A stretch of 64,000 bases of DNA from Candidatus Protochlamydia naegleriophila. Its GTDB lineage: Bacteria > Chlamydiota > Chlamydiia > Chlamydiales > Parachlamydiaceae. This document shows positions 26,694 to 34,881 of the stretch, piece by piece. Numbering within the stretch: the stretch's first letter is position 1; every line of letters begins with the position of its first letter. Location: the NCBI RefSeq assembly GCF_001499655.1, contig NZ_LN879503.1:62001-126000 (forward strand). The letters are read 5' to 3'. The translations under genes were made by a program, and so were the position numbers. The notes beneath the pieces were generated by a model. It was not told where the DNA came from, made no database searches, and saw only the letters and a program-made list of their open reading frames with translations.

Positions 26694-26792
26694 GGGTAGT
26701 CTCTGTGTTCTGTAGTGAGAAGCAGCCTACTCCATGCTTGTTTTATTCGCATACTATTTCAAATTTGACGTGAAAGATATTGCGCAAAAAGG

Positions 26793-27614
26793 GGTAGCCC
26801 TAAATATGTAGTGATTTCAAATTTTTGTTATAATTACAGATAAACATTTTTATCGCACCTATGTGGTTCTCAAGTTTCTTTGAAAATGACAAAGCTTTTC
26901 TGACTAATCTTGAACATCTCTGTCTGAGCGTGCAATTAAATCTTTCAATGTAACTTGTCTTCCCAGATTCTTTGCCGACAGCACTATGTTGCGACCATGG
27001 GATAACTTCATAGTAAACCGAGAACTTATCTGTGTAAAAGTGGGCTTTTTTTTTAATTCTTCGGGCAGCTTTGCTATTAGAGCCTCTCCCGCAGCCTTAT
27101 TCCGCTTACCCACATGGAATGCCAAAATCTGCCGAGTTGAAGAATGCATAACAAGCCATAACCATTGATCATTACTTTTGCTTCCGACAAAACTCCACAT
27201 CTCATCTCCTTCAAGCACAGCTACTTCAAATTCATCATTTTCTGCAATGATGGTTGCATTTAAATCTTCAGGAAGAGACTGAAATGTTTTTTCCATAAAC
27301 CCTAATAACCAAGGCATGCTTACATCAAAGATTCGACAAATACCTTCCAACGAAACTCGTTCTAGAAGAGATCTTCGAATCCGCTCTTTAATATCATCTG
27401 AGATAATCTTATTTTGAGGCTCTTCGACAAATTGTTTATGACAAGCAAGGCATTTGTATTTTTGTTTACCTGAATGAATTGAACCATTTTTACGAACTGT
27501 TTGTGATTGACATTGAGTGCAGCAAATCTTCATGAGCTTTCCAATTTTTTCATCAAAAATATTGGAAATTCTCATAATATTAAACTTTTAAATCACTACA
27601 TGTTTAGGGTTACC
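26793..27614 (-). mobile_element. IS1-family element, copy 1 (822 bp)
   Basis: Imperfect 25-bp ends, GGTAGCCCTAAATATGTAGT and (inverse) GGTAACCCTAAACATGTAGT, bound a single transposase gene on the minus strand. It is inserted next to an IS903-like copy whose first codons lie just outside each end. No target duplication is evident, so it may have moved by recombination between copies. The second complete copy is at 31095-31916. Confidence 0.85.
26904..27575 (-). CDS. IS1-family transposase (frameshift-dependent)
   Basis: The 223-residue zero-frame product has an InsA-like zinc-finger/HTH part (CCTQCQSQTVRKNGS, KCLACHKQF, SLEGICRIFDVS) and the start of the InsB-like DDE domain (EGDEMWSFVGSKSNDQWLW). 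At a run of nine A in the ELKKK codons the homologous frame shifts by -1 and continues HFYTDKFSVYYEVIPWSQHS to LENHIGAIKMF, ending in the terminal repeat. The ORF annotated here is therefore the truncated frame. Programmed -1 shifting at A-rich sites is known for IS1. Confidence 0.8.
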   Translation of the reverse strand: MRISNIFDEKIGKLMKICCTQCQSQTVRKNGSIHSGKQKYKCLACHKQFVEEPQNKIISDDIKERIRRSLLERVSLEGICRIFDVSMPWLLGFMEKTFQSLPEDLNATIIAENDEFEVAVLEGDEMWSFVGSKSNDQWLWLVMHSSTRQILAFHVGKRNKAAGEALIAKLPEELKKKPTFTQISSRFTMKLSHGRNIVLSAKNLGRQVTLKDLIARSDRDVQD

Positions 27615-27617
27615 CCG

Positions 27618-28112
27618 ACTTATCGCATTCGAAATTGGGCTGAGTATAACAAAGCCCTTATCCAAAGGGGAAGCATAACTGTTTGGGTGGATGAAAAAGC
27701 CATCAAAAACTGGTTTTCTTCCTATCATACTTGTCGAGCAGGACGGCCTGCAACATATTCTGATGAAGCTATCCTGATGCTGTTGATTCTTAGAGAAGTG
27801 TATAAACGCTCTCTAAGGAGCTTGCAAGGATTTGCTCAATCGCTTTTTACAGCAATCGGTCTTGATCTTCCAATACCAAGCTATTCACAGATTTCGAGGC
27901 GAGCGAAGTCGCTTCATAAAAGAGTCGGTCAATTGACGAAGGGAAAGCAAGCGCGGCATATCATTTTTGATTCTACAGGACTTAAGGTACACGGAGAAGG
28001 GGAATGGAAAGTAAAGGTGCACGGAAAGAGTAAACGCAGAACATGGAGAAAATTTCACATTGGAATAGATGCAGAAACCCTGGAAATTGTGTGCTGTGAA
28101 TTAACAACCTGA
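27618..28112 (+). pseudogene. IS903-like transposase, 5' two thirds
   Basis: The frame begins at TYRIRNWAEY directly after the IS1 end; the original start (METQTGP-like in the sister copy) is cut off. It runs to DAETLEIVCCELTT and stops where IS982-like sequence begins. It contains the first catalytic region but lacks the later DDE residues. Confidence 0.85.
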
Positions 28113-28144
28113 GTTTTGGGTTTTTTTTAGGCAGCTATCGGAAG

Positions 28145-28300
28145 CTATGTTTTTCCTTCCACCAAATTTAATGATGGCTTCTTCGGCTGATGACTATATG
28201 CAGCCAATCCTCCCAAGATATTCACAAGAAAGTTTCCTCCACTCCTATGACGAGTATGTTCTATCTGGGAAATGTTTTTTAGCTGATAGTTTACAGTTTC
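28145..28300 (-). pseudogene. IS982-like transposase, C-terminal remnant
   Basis: The minus strand encodes [20 protein letters not shown] then [16 protein letters not shown], a signature of IS982-family C-termini (TRHRS...N..GL.AY...PKKPS). The upstream part is replaced by the IS3 element whose end starts at 28301. Confidence 0.65.
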
Positions 28301-28349
28301 TGACATTGCCCCTTAATTAGGTCCATTCTTCAATAGAAAATCGCACTAT

Positions 28350-29290
28350 CTATGCATTTATTGTTTTTAGATCATAAGCCTTTCTAAACTCTTCAGGTGA
28401 AAGACCATACAGCGCACTATGGGGGCGCCAATTATTATAGTCTTCCCTCCATTCTTTTGCTAAACTTTGAGCTTCTTGCAAACTACTAAACCAGTGCTGG
28501 TTTAAAAATTCATCTCTCACTCTCCCATTAAAACTTTCTATCCTTCCATTTTGCAGGCTGTGTTGAATAAATGAACTTAAGTCATTGATAATCTGTTATA
28601 GGTTTTACTGATTTCCAATCACTTAAGGTGATTTATTCAACACAGCCCATTTTGCATTGGTTTACCAGGTTCTATATAATCCCATCCAATGCTTACTCTT
28701 TCTGACCATTTTAAAACAGCCATGCTTGTGAATTCTGTCCCATTATCACTTATAATTTGTCTAGGACATCCTCTGCTTTTAATTAACTCTTCCAATTCCC
28801 TGACTACCCTTAATGCAGAAAGAGATGTGTCTACAACCATTTTTAAACTTTCCCTCGTAAATTCATCTACAATATTGAGCAATCTGATTTTCTTCCCGTT
28901 TGCAAGCCTATCTGACATAAAATCAAGACTCCAAACTTCATTGACTTGTGAAGCTTTTATTCTCGCAAGTCTTATACCAACCCCACGTCTTCGAGCTCCT
29001 CTCTTTCTAACTTTTAAGCCCATTTCCCGATAAAGCCTAAAAAGCTTCTTATGGTTAATCTCAAGGCCTCTTTTTTTCAATACAAGGTGAATGCGTCGAT
29101 AGCCAAATCGAGGTCTTTCAAGAGCCACCGTCTTAATGAGTGCTTTCTCTTGCTTATCTCCTTGTCTCTTCGACATGTATCGCCCAACTGATCGATGTAA
29201 TACCAATAATTTAAAGGCACGTCTTTGACTAAAGCGATAATTGTCCATCAGGCATTTAGCACAAAGTCGCTTAGCAGCTGGGCTTACCAC
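28350..29290 (-). pseudogene. IS3 orfB transposase, interrupted
   Basis: The DDE integrase-type protein reads HTH_21-like N-terminus (RFGYRRIHLVLKKRGLEINH), catalytic VWSLDFMSD and IISDNGTEFTS, then is interrupted at PGKPMQNG by the miniature element at 28556-28647. After it the frame continues IESFNGRVRDEFLNQHWF (with the catalytic Glu) to stop TAG at 28350. Excision of the 101 bases would restore the gene. The overlap with orfA contains A6G, a typical -1 slippery site. Confidence 0.9.
28556..28647. mobile_element. 92-bp miniature element with 9-bp target duplication
   Basis: Ends GGCTGTGTTGAATAAATGA and inverse GGCTGTGTTGAATAAATCA bound a non-coding 92-bp unit. Target duplication CATTTTGCA flanks both sides (28547-28555 and 28648-28656). 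End sequence and 9-bp duplication fit mobilisation by an IS903-like transposase. It is identical to 30872-30963. Confidence 0.95.
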
Positions 29291-29547
29291 TTTTTTGATA
29301 GGACATCCTTTAAAGCTATAATATCTAGAGCTTGATCGGCAACAAGTCTTTTAAGTTTAGCATTTTCAGCTTCCAAGATTCTCAAACGTTGAGCTTCGGA
29401 AACATCCATTCCACCAAACTTTGCTTTCCACTTATAATAAGAAGCTGTACTGAATCCGTGTTTACGACAAACTTCTGCGAGAGGCACTCCAGAGTCAACT
29501 TCTTTTAGGATTTTAATGATTTGTTCTTCTGTGAATCTTTTCTTCAT
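29284..29547 (-). CDS. IS3 orfA
   Basis: The 87-residue product is an IS3-family OrfA: helix-turn-helix (RFTEEQIIKILKEVDSGVPL, RKHGFSTASYYKWKAKFGG) and a leucine-zipper tail (LRILEAENAKLKRLVADQAL). The A6G motif near its end permits -1 frameshifting into orfB, giving the OrfAB transposase. It is intact, but orfB is interrupted by a miniature element. Confidence 0.9.
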   Translation of the reverse strand: MKKRFTEEQIIKILKEVDSGVPLAEVCRKHGFSTASYYKWKAKFGGMDVSEAQRLRILEAENAKLKRLVADQALDIIALKDVLSKKW

Positions 29548-29619
29548 GCTGTTTTCCTTTTTTTAAAGGATAGCATGATTTTCTACTTTCTGTTGGACCT
29601 TTTTTAAGGGGCAATGTCA

Positions 29620-29799
29620 CTTGCAGAATCAGAGACCAGACACATGATGTAGTTAATAGATATATGAGCAATTGGGTTCACGCATCAGAAATTCCTTTGC
29701 TTTTTCTTGCCAGAGAGACAAGGAGTTTCTTTTTTTTCAGCATTTCTCTCAACTCTTCAGAGTCATTTATTCAACACAGCCTAATTATTCAACACAGCC
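29620..29799. mobile_element. End remnant of an unidentified IS, with two terminal repeats
   Basis: The stretch CAAGGAGTTTCTTTTTTTTC...CAACTCTTCAGAG (about 29720-29762) recurs at 42325-42378 and in both places runs into TTCAACACAGCC. Here a second TTATTCAACACAGCC follows at once (29785-29799). It looks like two nested terminal repeats of the GGCTGTGTTG type. Confidence 0.7.
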
Positions 29800-29890
29800 C
29801 TATTCAACCAAAATGAAAATGCTTTAATTATTATTGTGTTTTTATTAAAATCCAGAATGTTAAACAACAATTAAAATGAAGGAGTTAATA

Positions 29891-30793
29891 ATGTTTAGAT
29901 TAACAGAAAGCTATTCACAAATAAATCCATGTTATCAAATAGCAACTGAATTCGATGATCAGACCTTGCCTAATAATCTCGCTATATTAAAAAATGAATC
30001 TCTAGAAAATATTGTCGCGGGTAAATGTGATGAAATTTTTGATAAAATATTAAATGAGTGCCTAAAAGATAAGAAAAAAGCAAAAGACTTGGCGTATGCT
30101 TTATTTTCAGGTTCAAGATGCGACAAATTTAGACGGCAGAATCTATCTGCAAAAGGTTTAAGCTATGTGATTTTAGATGAAAAACTTAGCTCTTCAGATC
30201 TCTGTCACGTGATAAAAAACGCTTTTGAAGATTTAAAAAAAGAGGAAATTCCGTCAGATCAAATTATATCAAATTTTAAAAAAATTAACGGCTGGAACGG
30301 ATATAATGGAGATGTCTATGAGGAAAATGAACCAGTCATGGTGCACCATGGTGGAGGTAGACGACATATCGAATCATTTTTAAATGGTAGTCCCGACTCT
30401 GGATATGAATGCGATTCAAGCTGTCAAGGTATTTTTTTAACAGTTCTTCCAAAAAAATCTGATGTTAATCTCATAAAAACACTAGTTATGGGATCTAGAG
30501 CTCCCATATATGCTAAACGAACGCCTCTTCAGCATTGTGATGATCCTATGGTTATTGCAGGTTTTGTACAAAAAAAATATCTTCACACTGTCAATTATAA
30601 TCATTATGAAGTAATTTTAAAAAAAGAAGATGCCTCACAATTACAAATTATATATTCGCAAACAATTTCAGCTACTATAGAAGAGCTTCCTTATTTAGAT
30701 AAACAGATGTTTTTATCTAAATTTGACCAAGATCCAGATTTAAAATTTAGAATATCACAGTCATTTAATCGATTATATAATTCATGTTTGTGA
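29891..30793 (+). CDS. Unknown protein, possible ADP-ribosyltransferase-like effector
   Basis: ATG 29891 is chosen because AAGGAG lies six bases upstream; an earlier ATG 29876 overlaps that site. The 300-residue product has no signal peptide. The central part contains VMVHHGGGRRHIESFLNGSP, then CQGIFLTVLPKKSD and NHYEVIL. An HxG-type strand, a helix, then a GIF/GIY strand and a late Glu is reminiscent of the R/H-Y-E ADP-ribosyltransferase layout, but this is weak. It stands alone between IS remnants. It could equally be an unrelated effector or hypothetical protein. Confidence 0.45.
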   Translation: MFRLTESYSQINPCYQIATEFDDQTLPNNLAILKNESLENIVAGKCDEIFDKILNECLKDKKKAKDLAYALFSGSRCDKFRRQNLSAKGLSYVILDEKLSSSDLCHVIKNAFEDLKKEEIPSDQIISNFKKINGWNGYNGDVYEENEPVMVHHGGGRRHIESFLNGSPDSGYECDSSCQGIFLTVLPKKSDVNLIKTLVMGSRAPIYAKRTPLQHCDDPMVIAGFVQKKYLHTVNYNHYEVILKKEDASQLQIIYSQTISATIEELPYLDKQMFLSKFDQDPDLKFRISQSFNRLYNSCL

Positions 30794-30871
30794 GAAGGTA
30801 AGCTGATTAAAAAAATCTAAGCTAATTAGCTGAGAAATAAATCGGCTTACTAAAACATTTATGGCTTCGGC

Positions 30872-30963
30872 GGCTGTGTTGAATAAATGAACTTAAGTCA
30901 TTGATAATCTGTTATAGGTTTTACTGATTTCCAATCACTTAAGGTGATTTATTCAACACAGCC
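30872..30963. mobile_element. 92-bp miniature element, identical copy
   Basis: All 92 bases are identical to 28556-28647. No 9-bp duplication is visible at its borders (GGCTTCGGC against ACCTTATCC), so one flank has been altered since insertion. Confidence 0.95.
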
Positions 30964-31051
30964 ACCTTATCCCGGAAATCCACAACTTTTGATAATATTT
31001 CTTTGCTTTACTTAATATTATTTATTAAACTAAACTATTATAAAACTCATA

Positions 31052-31086
31052 CAATCAAAGGCGAGCATTACATCTTTAGGACTACC
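31052..31086. mobile_element. End of a second IS1-like element
   Basis: CAATCAAAGGCGAGCATTAC followed by ATCTTTAGGACTACC is the inverse of 35438-35472. Only this end is left, abutting the complete IS1 copy. Confidence 0.75.
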
Positions 31087-31094
31087 CCTTTTTG

Positions 31095-31916
31095 GGTAAC
31101 CCTAAACATGTAGTGATTTAAAAGTTTAAGATTATGAGAATTTCCAGTATTTTTGATGAAAAAATTGGAAAGCTCATGAAGATTTGCTGCACTCAATGTC
31201 AATCACAAACAGTTCGTAAAAATGGTTCAATTCATTCAGGTAAACAAAAATACAAATGCCTTGCTTGTCATAAACAATTTGTCGAAGAGCCTCAAAATAA
31301 GATTATCTCAGATGATATTAAAGAGCGGATTCGAAGATCTCTTCTAGAACGAGTTTCGTTGGAAGGTATTTGTCGAATCTTTGATGTAAGCATGCCTTGG
31401 TTATTAGGGTTTATGGAAAAAACATTTCAGTCTCTTCCTGAAGATTTAAATGCAACCATCATTGCAGAAAATGATGAATTTGAAGTAGCTGTGCTTGAAG
31501 GAGATGAGATGTGGAGTTTTGTCGGAAGCAAAAGTAATGATCAATGGTTATGGCTTGTTATGCATTCTTCAACTCGGCAGATTTTGGCATTCCATGTGGG
31601 TAAGCGGAATAAGGCTGCGGGAGAGGCTCTAATGGCAAAGCTGCCCGAAGAATTAAAAAAAAAGCCCACTTTTACACAGATAAGTTCTCGGTTTATTATG
31701 AAGTTATCCCATGGTCGCAACATAGTGCTGTCGGCAAAGAATCTGGGAAGACAAGTTACATTGAAGGATTTAATTGCACGCTCAGACAGAGATGTTCAAG
31801 ATTAGTCAGAAAAGCTTTGTCATTTTCAAAGAAACTTGAGAACCACATAGGTGCGATAAAAATGTTTATCTGTGATTATAACAAAAATTTGAAATCACTA
31901 CATATTTAGGGCTACC
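31095..31916 (+). mobile_element. IS1-family element, copy 2 (822 bp)
   Basis: It is nearly identical to 26793-27614 in the opposite orientation, with the same imperfect 25-bp ends. It is inserted at the 3' end of the AbiEii-like gene, whose last codons and stop lie within the element end. No target duplication is seen. Confidence 0.9.
31134..31909 (+). CDS. IS1-family transposase, with -1 frameshift at A9
   Basis: The zero frame runs 31134-31805 and the homologous C-terminal frame ends at TAG 31907-31909 inside the terminal repeat. The join is at nine A (31655-31663), where zero-frame TTA AAA AAA AAG offers A-AAA-AAG. The combined product, about 258 residues, has zinc finger/HTH, then EGDEMWSFVGSKS, HFYTDKFSVYYEV and YIERFNCTLRQRCSRLVRKA, matching IS1 InsAB order. 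Three copies keep the A9 unchanged, which supports programmed shifting and not random decay. Confidence 0.8.
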
Positions 31917-32767
31917 AATAATCTAGTATTCAATTGCAACCAATGATTGATTTTAGCAATGACATCAGCGATATTTTCTGGAAGTGGTGCTAAATTTTCT
32001 GCACGTAAGTTTCTCAAGTATTCATTCCAAAAATTCTGTAATCGGTTCAATTCATCCGCCTCATAAGTAATTGGCAAAGCAAGCTCTGTTTCTCGATGCT
32101 CAAATACCATACGGATAATCTCTTCAATGTTACCAAGGGATGGCTGAGAGGAGATCATGGAGTAAAGGTCGTGAAAGTCCTTCATGCGACTATTGAATGA
32201 GCCGCGATGGATAACTGTCTCCAACTTCTCAGCAAAAATGAATTCTTTTGGATAGCAGGGGAGCGTAACATTCCCTTCGAAAAGACTGCCTTTAGAGGAT
32301 TTTGTAAGAGGAATCGAGTATTCAATAGAATCGACAATATCACCAAAGCCAATATCGATTGCGACTTTAAACCTTGTTTTTCCAAAATGAGCTATCATCG
32401 ATACTTCCACTCCTGGATATCCCATATGTGGGTGGGTAAGTTCGCTGATTTTAATTTCTTGAAATAGAAAGCCATCTTGTATGTCTATGCTTGTGATTTT
32501 CTCAAAAACGATCTTGAGACCGTTGACTTCATTGCTTATTTTCTTTGCAAGAAAATCTAAATCGGTTGTTTCCCTTCCAATTTCTATATACTTTGATAGG
32601 AGAATGCCTCCCTTCAAAACAAAATGCTTGCGGTACTCTGATTTAGCCAGGCGTACGAGAAAACGTTCTAGCGTCAGAGTTTGCCAAAGATCTGCCGGAT
32701 CGCGATTTTTTTCTTTTGCGATTGCGCGTAGCTTGGCTTTAAAGGATTTTTCTAAATCTGATGTCAT
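31898..32767 (-). CDS. AbiEii-like nucleotidyltransferase toxin
   Basis: The 289-residue product carries the family motifs K52-G-G-I-L-L-S-K and D69-L-D71-F-L-A, plus RFKVAIDIGFGD and the C-terminal KLETVIHRG...RMKDFHDLYSM block. It is a type IV toxin that adds nucleotides to target RNA in characterised homologues. It overlaps the antitoxin stop by four bases (ATGA), implying coupling. The last seven residues (LLVALNM) and TAG derive from the IS1 end inserted at 31916, so the native C-terminus was slightly different. It is near full length and may still work. Confidence 0.85.
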   Translation of the reverse strand: MTSDLEKSFKAKLRAIAKEKNRDPADLWQTLTLERFLVRLAKSEYRKHFVLKGGILLSKYIEIGRETTDLDFLAKKISNEVNGLKIVFEKITSIDIQDGFLFQEIKISELTHPHMGYPGVEVSMIAHFGKTRFKVAIDIGFGDIVDSIEYSIPLTKSSKGSLFEGNVTLPCYPKEFIFAEKLETVIHRGSFNSRMKDFHDLYSMISSQPSLGNIEEIIRMVFEHRETELALPITYEADELNRLQNFWNEYLRNLRAENLAPLPENIADVIAKINHWLQLNTRLLVALNM

Positions 32768-33357
32768 GTTGTATACGATAAAATATAAGGGGTAATGTTT
32801 ACACGTAATGCCTTTGCATATGCGCCTAGTTTCTTGGGATCAGGCTTATAATTTGTACTTTGGAAATATCTTTGAATGGCCTTTATAGCAATCTCCTTGC
32901 TTAAGTAGCGAAAGGCATCAACCACGCAACGCTCCTGATCAAAAATTTTGACCTTATATTCCCCAACAGAAATTTCGGTTTTTCCAAGGGAAATGTTACG
33001 CATTCTGATGATTTTTGTATTTGGCCTTTTAGGAGCATAAGATTCATGAGGAATAGCAATCCAGATTTCTCTCATCACCTGATCTGTTAATTCATAATAG
33101 CAAAGAGCAGAAATCAAACAGATGACTCCTTCCGGCATACCCGCTGCTATCAGGCCTAAATTCTCCCATTGAAAGTCGACTTCAGGTTCATATTCACTGA
33201 AGCGATATGTCCCTGGGTAAATTCTTTCCAAAGTCCCTTTTTTGACTAAATAAGTGATCGCATGCCTTGGCACGTTTCGATCCACAGCTTGCTCAGCTGT
33301 AAAGAAAGGAACATGCTGAAACGGCTCTAATTGCTTTTCATATTTTGAATGTCTCAT
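32764..33357 (-). CDS. AbiEi-like antitoxin
   Basis: The 197-residue product has the AbiEi_4-type winged helix (FFTAEQAVDRNVPRHAITYL, LVKKGTLERIYPGTYRF) and a C-terminal domain (EKCVVDAFRYLS-like ERCVVDAFRYLSKEIAIKAI). It heads the AbiE operon. A perfect 14-bp inverted repeat lies 11 bases before the start codon and is a likely self-operator, since AbiEi proteins repress their own promoter by binding inverted repeats. Confidence 0.85.
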   Translation of the reverse strand: MRHSKYEKQLEPFQHVPFFTAEQAVDRNVPRHAITYLVKKGTLERIYPGTYRFSEYEPEVDFQWENLGLIAAGMPEGVICLISALCYYELTDQVMREIWIAIPHESYAPKRPNTKIIRMRNISLGKTEISVGEYKVKIFDQERCVVDAFRYLSKEIAIKAIQRYFQSTNYKPDPKKLGAYAKALRVNITPYILSYTT

Positions 33358-33367
33358 ACCCTAATTC

Positions 33368-33408
33368 TACAAAATCTACCCAAATAAGTCAAGTGGGTAG
33401 ATTTTGTA
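33368..33408. promoter_or_regulatory. Inverted repeat upstream of AbiEi, candidate operator
   Basis: Arms TACAAAATCTACCC (33368-33381) and GGGTAGATTTTGTA (33395-33408) are perfect, with a 13-base spacer. The position directly before the antitoxin start suits autorepression. Confidence 0.65.
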
Positions 33409-33431
33409 TATTTTACCCTAGGAAAAAGCAC

Positions 33432-33480
33432 TTGCATTTCTATAATATGTTCGCTTATAATAATCGTAATTATTGTAAGC
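33432..33480 (+). promoter_or_regulatory. Promoter and candidate MarR operator
   Basis: TTGCAT (33432-33437) and TATAAT (33456-33461) are 18 bases apart. A 28-base palindrome (33453-33480: GCTTATAATAAT-N4-ATTATTGTAAGC, one mismatch) covers the -10 box. It suits self-repression by the MarR protein encoded just downstream. Confidence 0.6.
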
Positions 33481-33514
33481 TAAGTGGTTTCACACTCTAA
33501 AAAGGATCAGAGAG

Positions 33515-33973
33515 ATGGCACAGGCTGATATAAGTTTTGATTATCCCGATCAAAGTCCAGGTTTTCTACTTTGGCAGGTGACTAACTTATGGCAAAAAAT
33601 CCAGAGAAAGGCCCTGTCCGAATTGAATTTAACTCACGTCCAATGTGCTCTGCTCGCTGGCATTGGGTTTTTAGAAGATCGCAAAGAAACTGTAAATCAA
33701 GCGGCATTAAGTAAACATGTAGGGGCTGATGTCATGATGACATCGCAGGTGATACGCACTCTTGAGACAAAAGGGTTAGTACAAAGAGAAAGAGGGATTT
33801 CTGATCCTAGAGCTTTTTCTCTCTCATTAACGGAGAAGGGGAGAGCCTTAGCAGCAGAAGCCTTAAAAATTGTTGAACAGGTGGATGGACGTTTCTTCGA
33901 TTGCATCAACAAACACAAAAGAAACCTTGTAGATGTCTTAAACAGTTTAAAAGTTAATGAGAATGGGATCTGA
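33515..33973 (+). CDS. MarR-family transcriptional regulator
   Basis: The 152-residue product has the winged helix-turn-helix of MarR proteins: KALSELNLTHVQCALLAGIG, QAALSKHVGADVMMTSQVIR (recognition region) and GLVQRERGISDPRAFSLSLT (wing). AAAGGATCAGAGAG precedes ATG 33515. Its stop is one base before the next gene's start, so it controls an operon with the dihydrofolate-reductase-like gene, probably through the palindrome at 33453-33480. The inducing ligand is unknown. Confidence 0.85.
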   Translation: MAQADISFDYPDQSPGFLLWQVTNLWQKIQRKALSELNLTHVQCALLAGIGFLEDRKETVNQAALSKHVGADVMMTSQVIRTLETKGLVQRERGISDPRAFSLSLTEKGRALAAEALKIVEQVDGRFFDCINKHKRNLVDVLNSLKVNENGI

Positions 33974-33974
33974 C

Positions 33975-34514
33975 ATGACAAAAGTGATTGTTTATATTGC
34001 AACAAGCCAAGACGGATACATTGCCGATGAAAAGGGAAGTGTGGATTGGTTGCCTCAGACTGAGGAGGAAACAGGCGGCGAAGATTATGGCTATCATGCC
34101 TTTTATGATTCCGTAGATGCAATAGCAATTGGGCGAAAAACATACGATCAAATTCTAGGATTTGGCGATTGGCCTTATCCAGGAAAAACCTCCTATATTT
34201 TCTCCCATTGTCCCAGGGGAACTCAACGTCCAGATGTTAAATTTGTTTCAGAAAGTATTCCTGATTTTATGAAGGCGATCGAAGAAGAGAAGGTAAAGAA
34301 CCTTTGGATGGTAGGAGGCTCTGAATTGATTGAAGCGTTCTATGATGAGGGTTTTGTAGATGAATTTATCGTGACAGTATTTCCGAAGGTTCTCAAGGCT
34401 GGCATTCCTTTCAAAACTCTACAAAAAGCTTTGAAGGCTGATGAACTTATCAGAGAAAAATCGATTGATTATGGCTCTGGAGTGCACCAGGAATATTACA
34501 AATTAAAAAAATAG
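33975..34514 (+). CDS. Dihydrofolate-reductase-like (RibD C-terminal) oxidoreductase
   Basis: The 179-residue product from ATG 33975 matches the YyaP/YwjB-type branch of the RibD C-terminal/DHFR superfamily: VIVYIATSQDGYIADEKGSV, AIAIGRKTYDQILGFGDWPY, NLWMVGGSELIEAFYDEGFV and DEFIVTVFPKVL. The GG motif at about 117 binds NADPH. The substrate is unknown; such genes often sit beside MarR or TetR regulators. An in-frame GTG-type upstream start at 33957 overlaps the MarR gene and is less likely. Confidence 0.8.
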   Translation: MTKVIVYIATSQDGYIADEKGSVDWLPQTEEETGGEDYGYHAFYDSVDAIAIGRKTYDQILGFGDWPYPGKTSYIFSHCPRGTQRPDVKFVSESIPDFMKAIEEEKVKNLWMVGGSELIEAFYDEGFVDEFIVTVFPKVLKAGIPFKTLQKALKADELIREKSIDYGSGVHQEYYKLKK

Positions 34515-34881
34515 AATAACCATATTCGTAAAAACAAGGATTTATGAACGAAATTAAATGGAGATTAAAGGCTCATTTCTAGGGGACGACGCCAAAGATC
34601 GGTGAGTCTAAAATTACACATATCAGCGGAAGGTGGCTTCAAGTCCGCCTTACAGTGGCTAATACAAAAAAGAAAATTGGCAGAGGTTCGGATTTAAGGA
34701 TGAAATGAAAGCCTTAATGAAGCTGGAGCTGAAAGTAATCGCGAACCCTAAAGGAACAGCGGTGAATGTGTCACTAGTTTAGACAAGCCCGATGGCTGTT
34801 TAACGATAAGCCAAACAGCAAGACCTAAACGGAACCCTACTTTCTTGATGATTGTTCAAACAACTTCAAGAAGGGTAGGAA
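34515..34881 (+). other. Decayed sequence without an intact gene
   Basis: From ATG 34543 a short frame (MNEIKWRLKAHF) hits TAG and then continues open for about 40 codons (KIGESKITHISGRWLQVRLT), suggesting a former small protein or domain. Nothing here is recognisable with confidence. Confidence 0.3.

Larger units (their letters stand above)
28301..29619 (-). mobile_element. IS3-family element interrupted by a miniature element
   Basis: Ends TGACATTGCCCCTTAATTAG and (inverse) TGACATTGCCCCTTAAAAAA define the element. Without the 92-bp insert and its duplicated 9 bases it is 1218 bp. It carries orfA and orfB on the minus strand with the usual overlap. A remnant of the same element is at 24488-24673. 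Confidence 0.9.
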
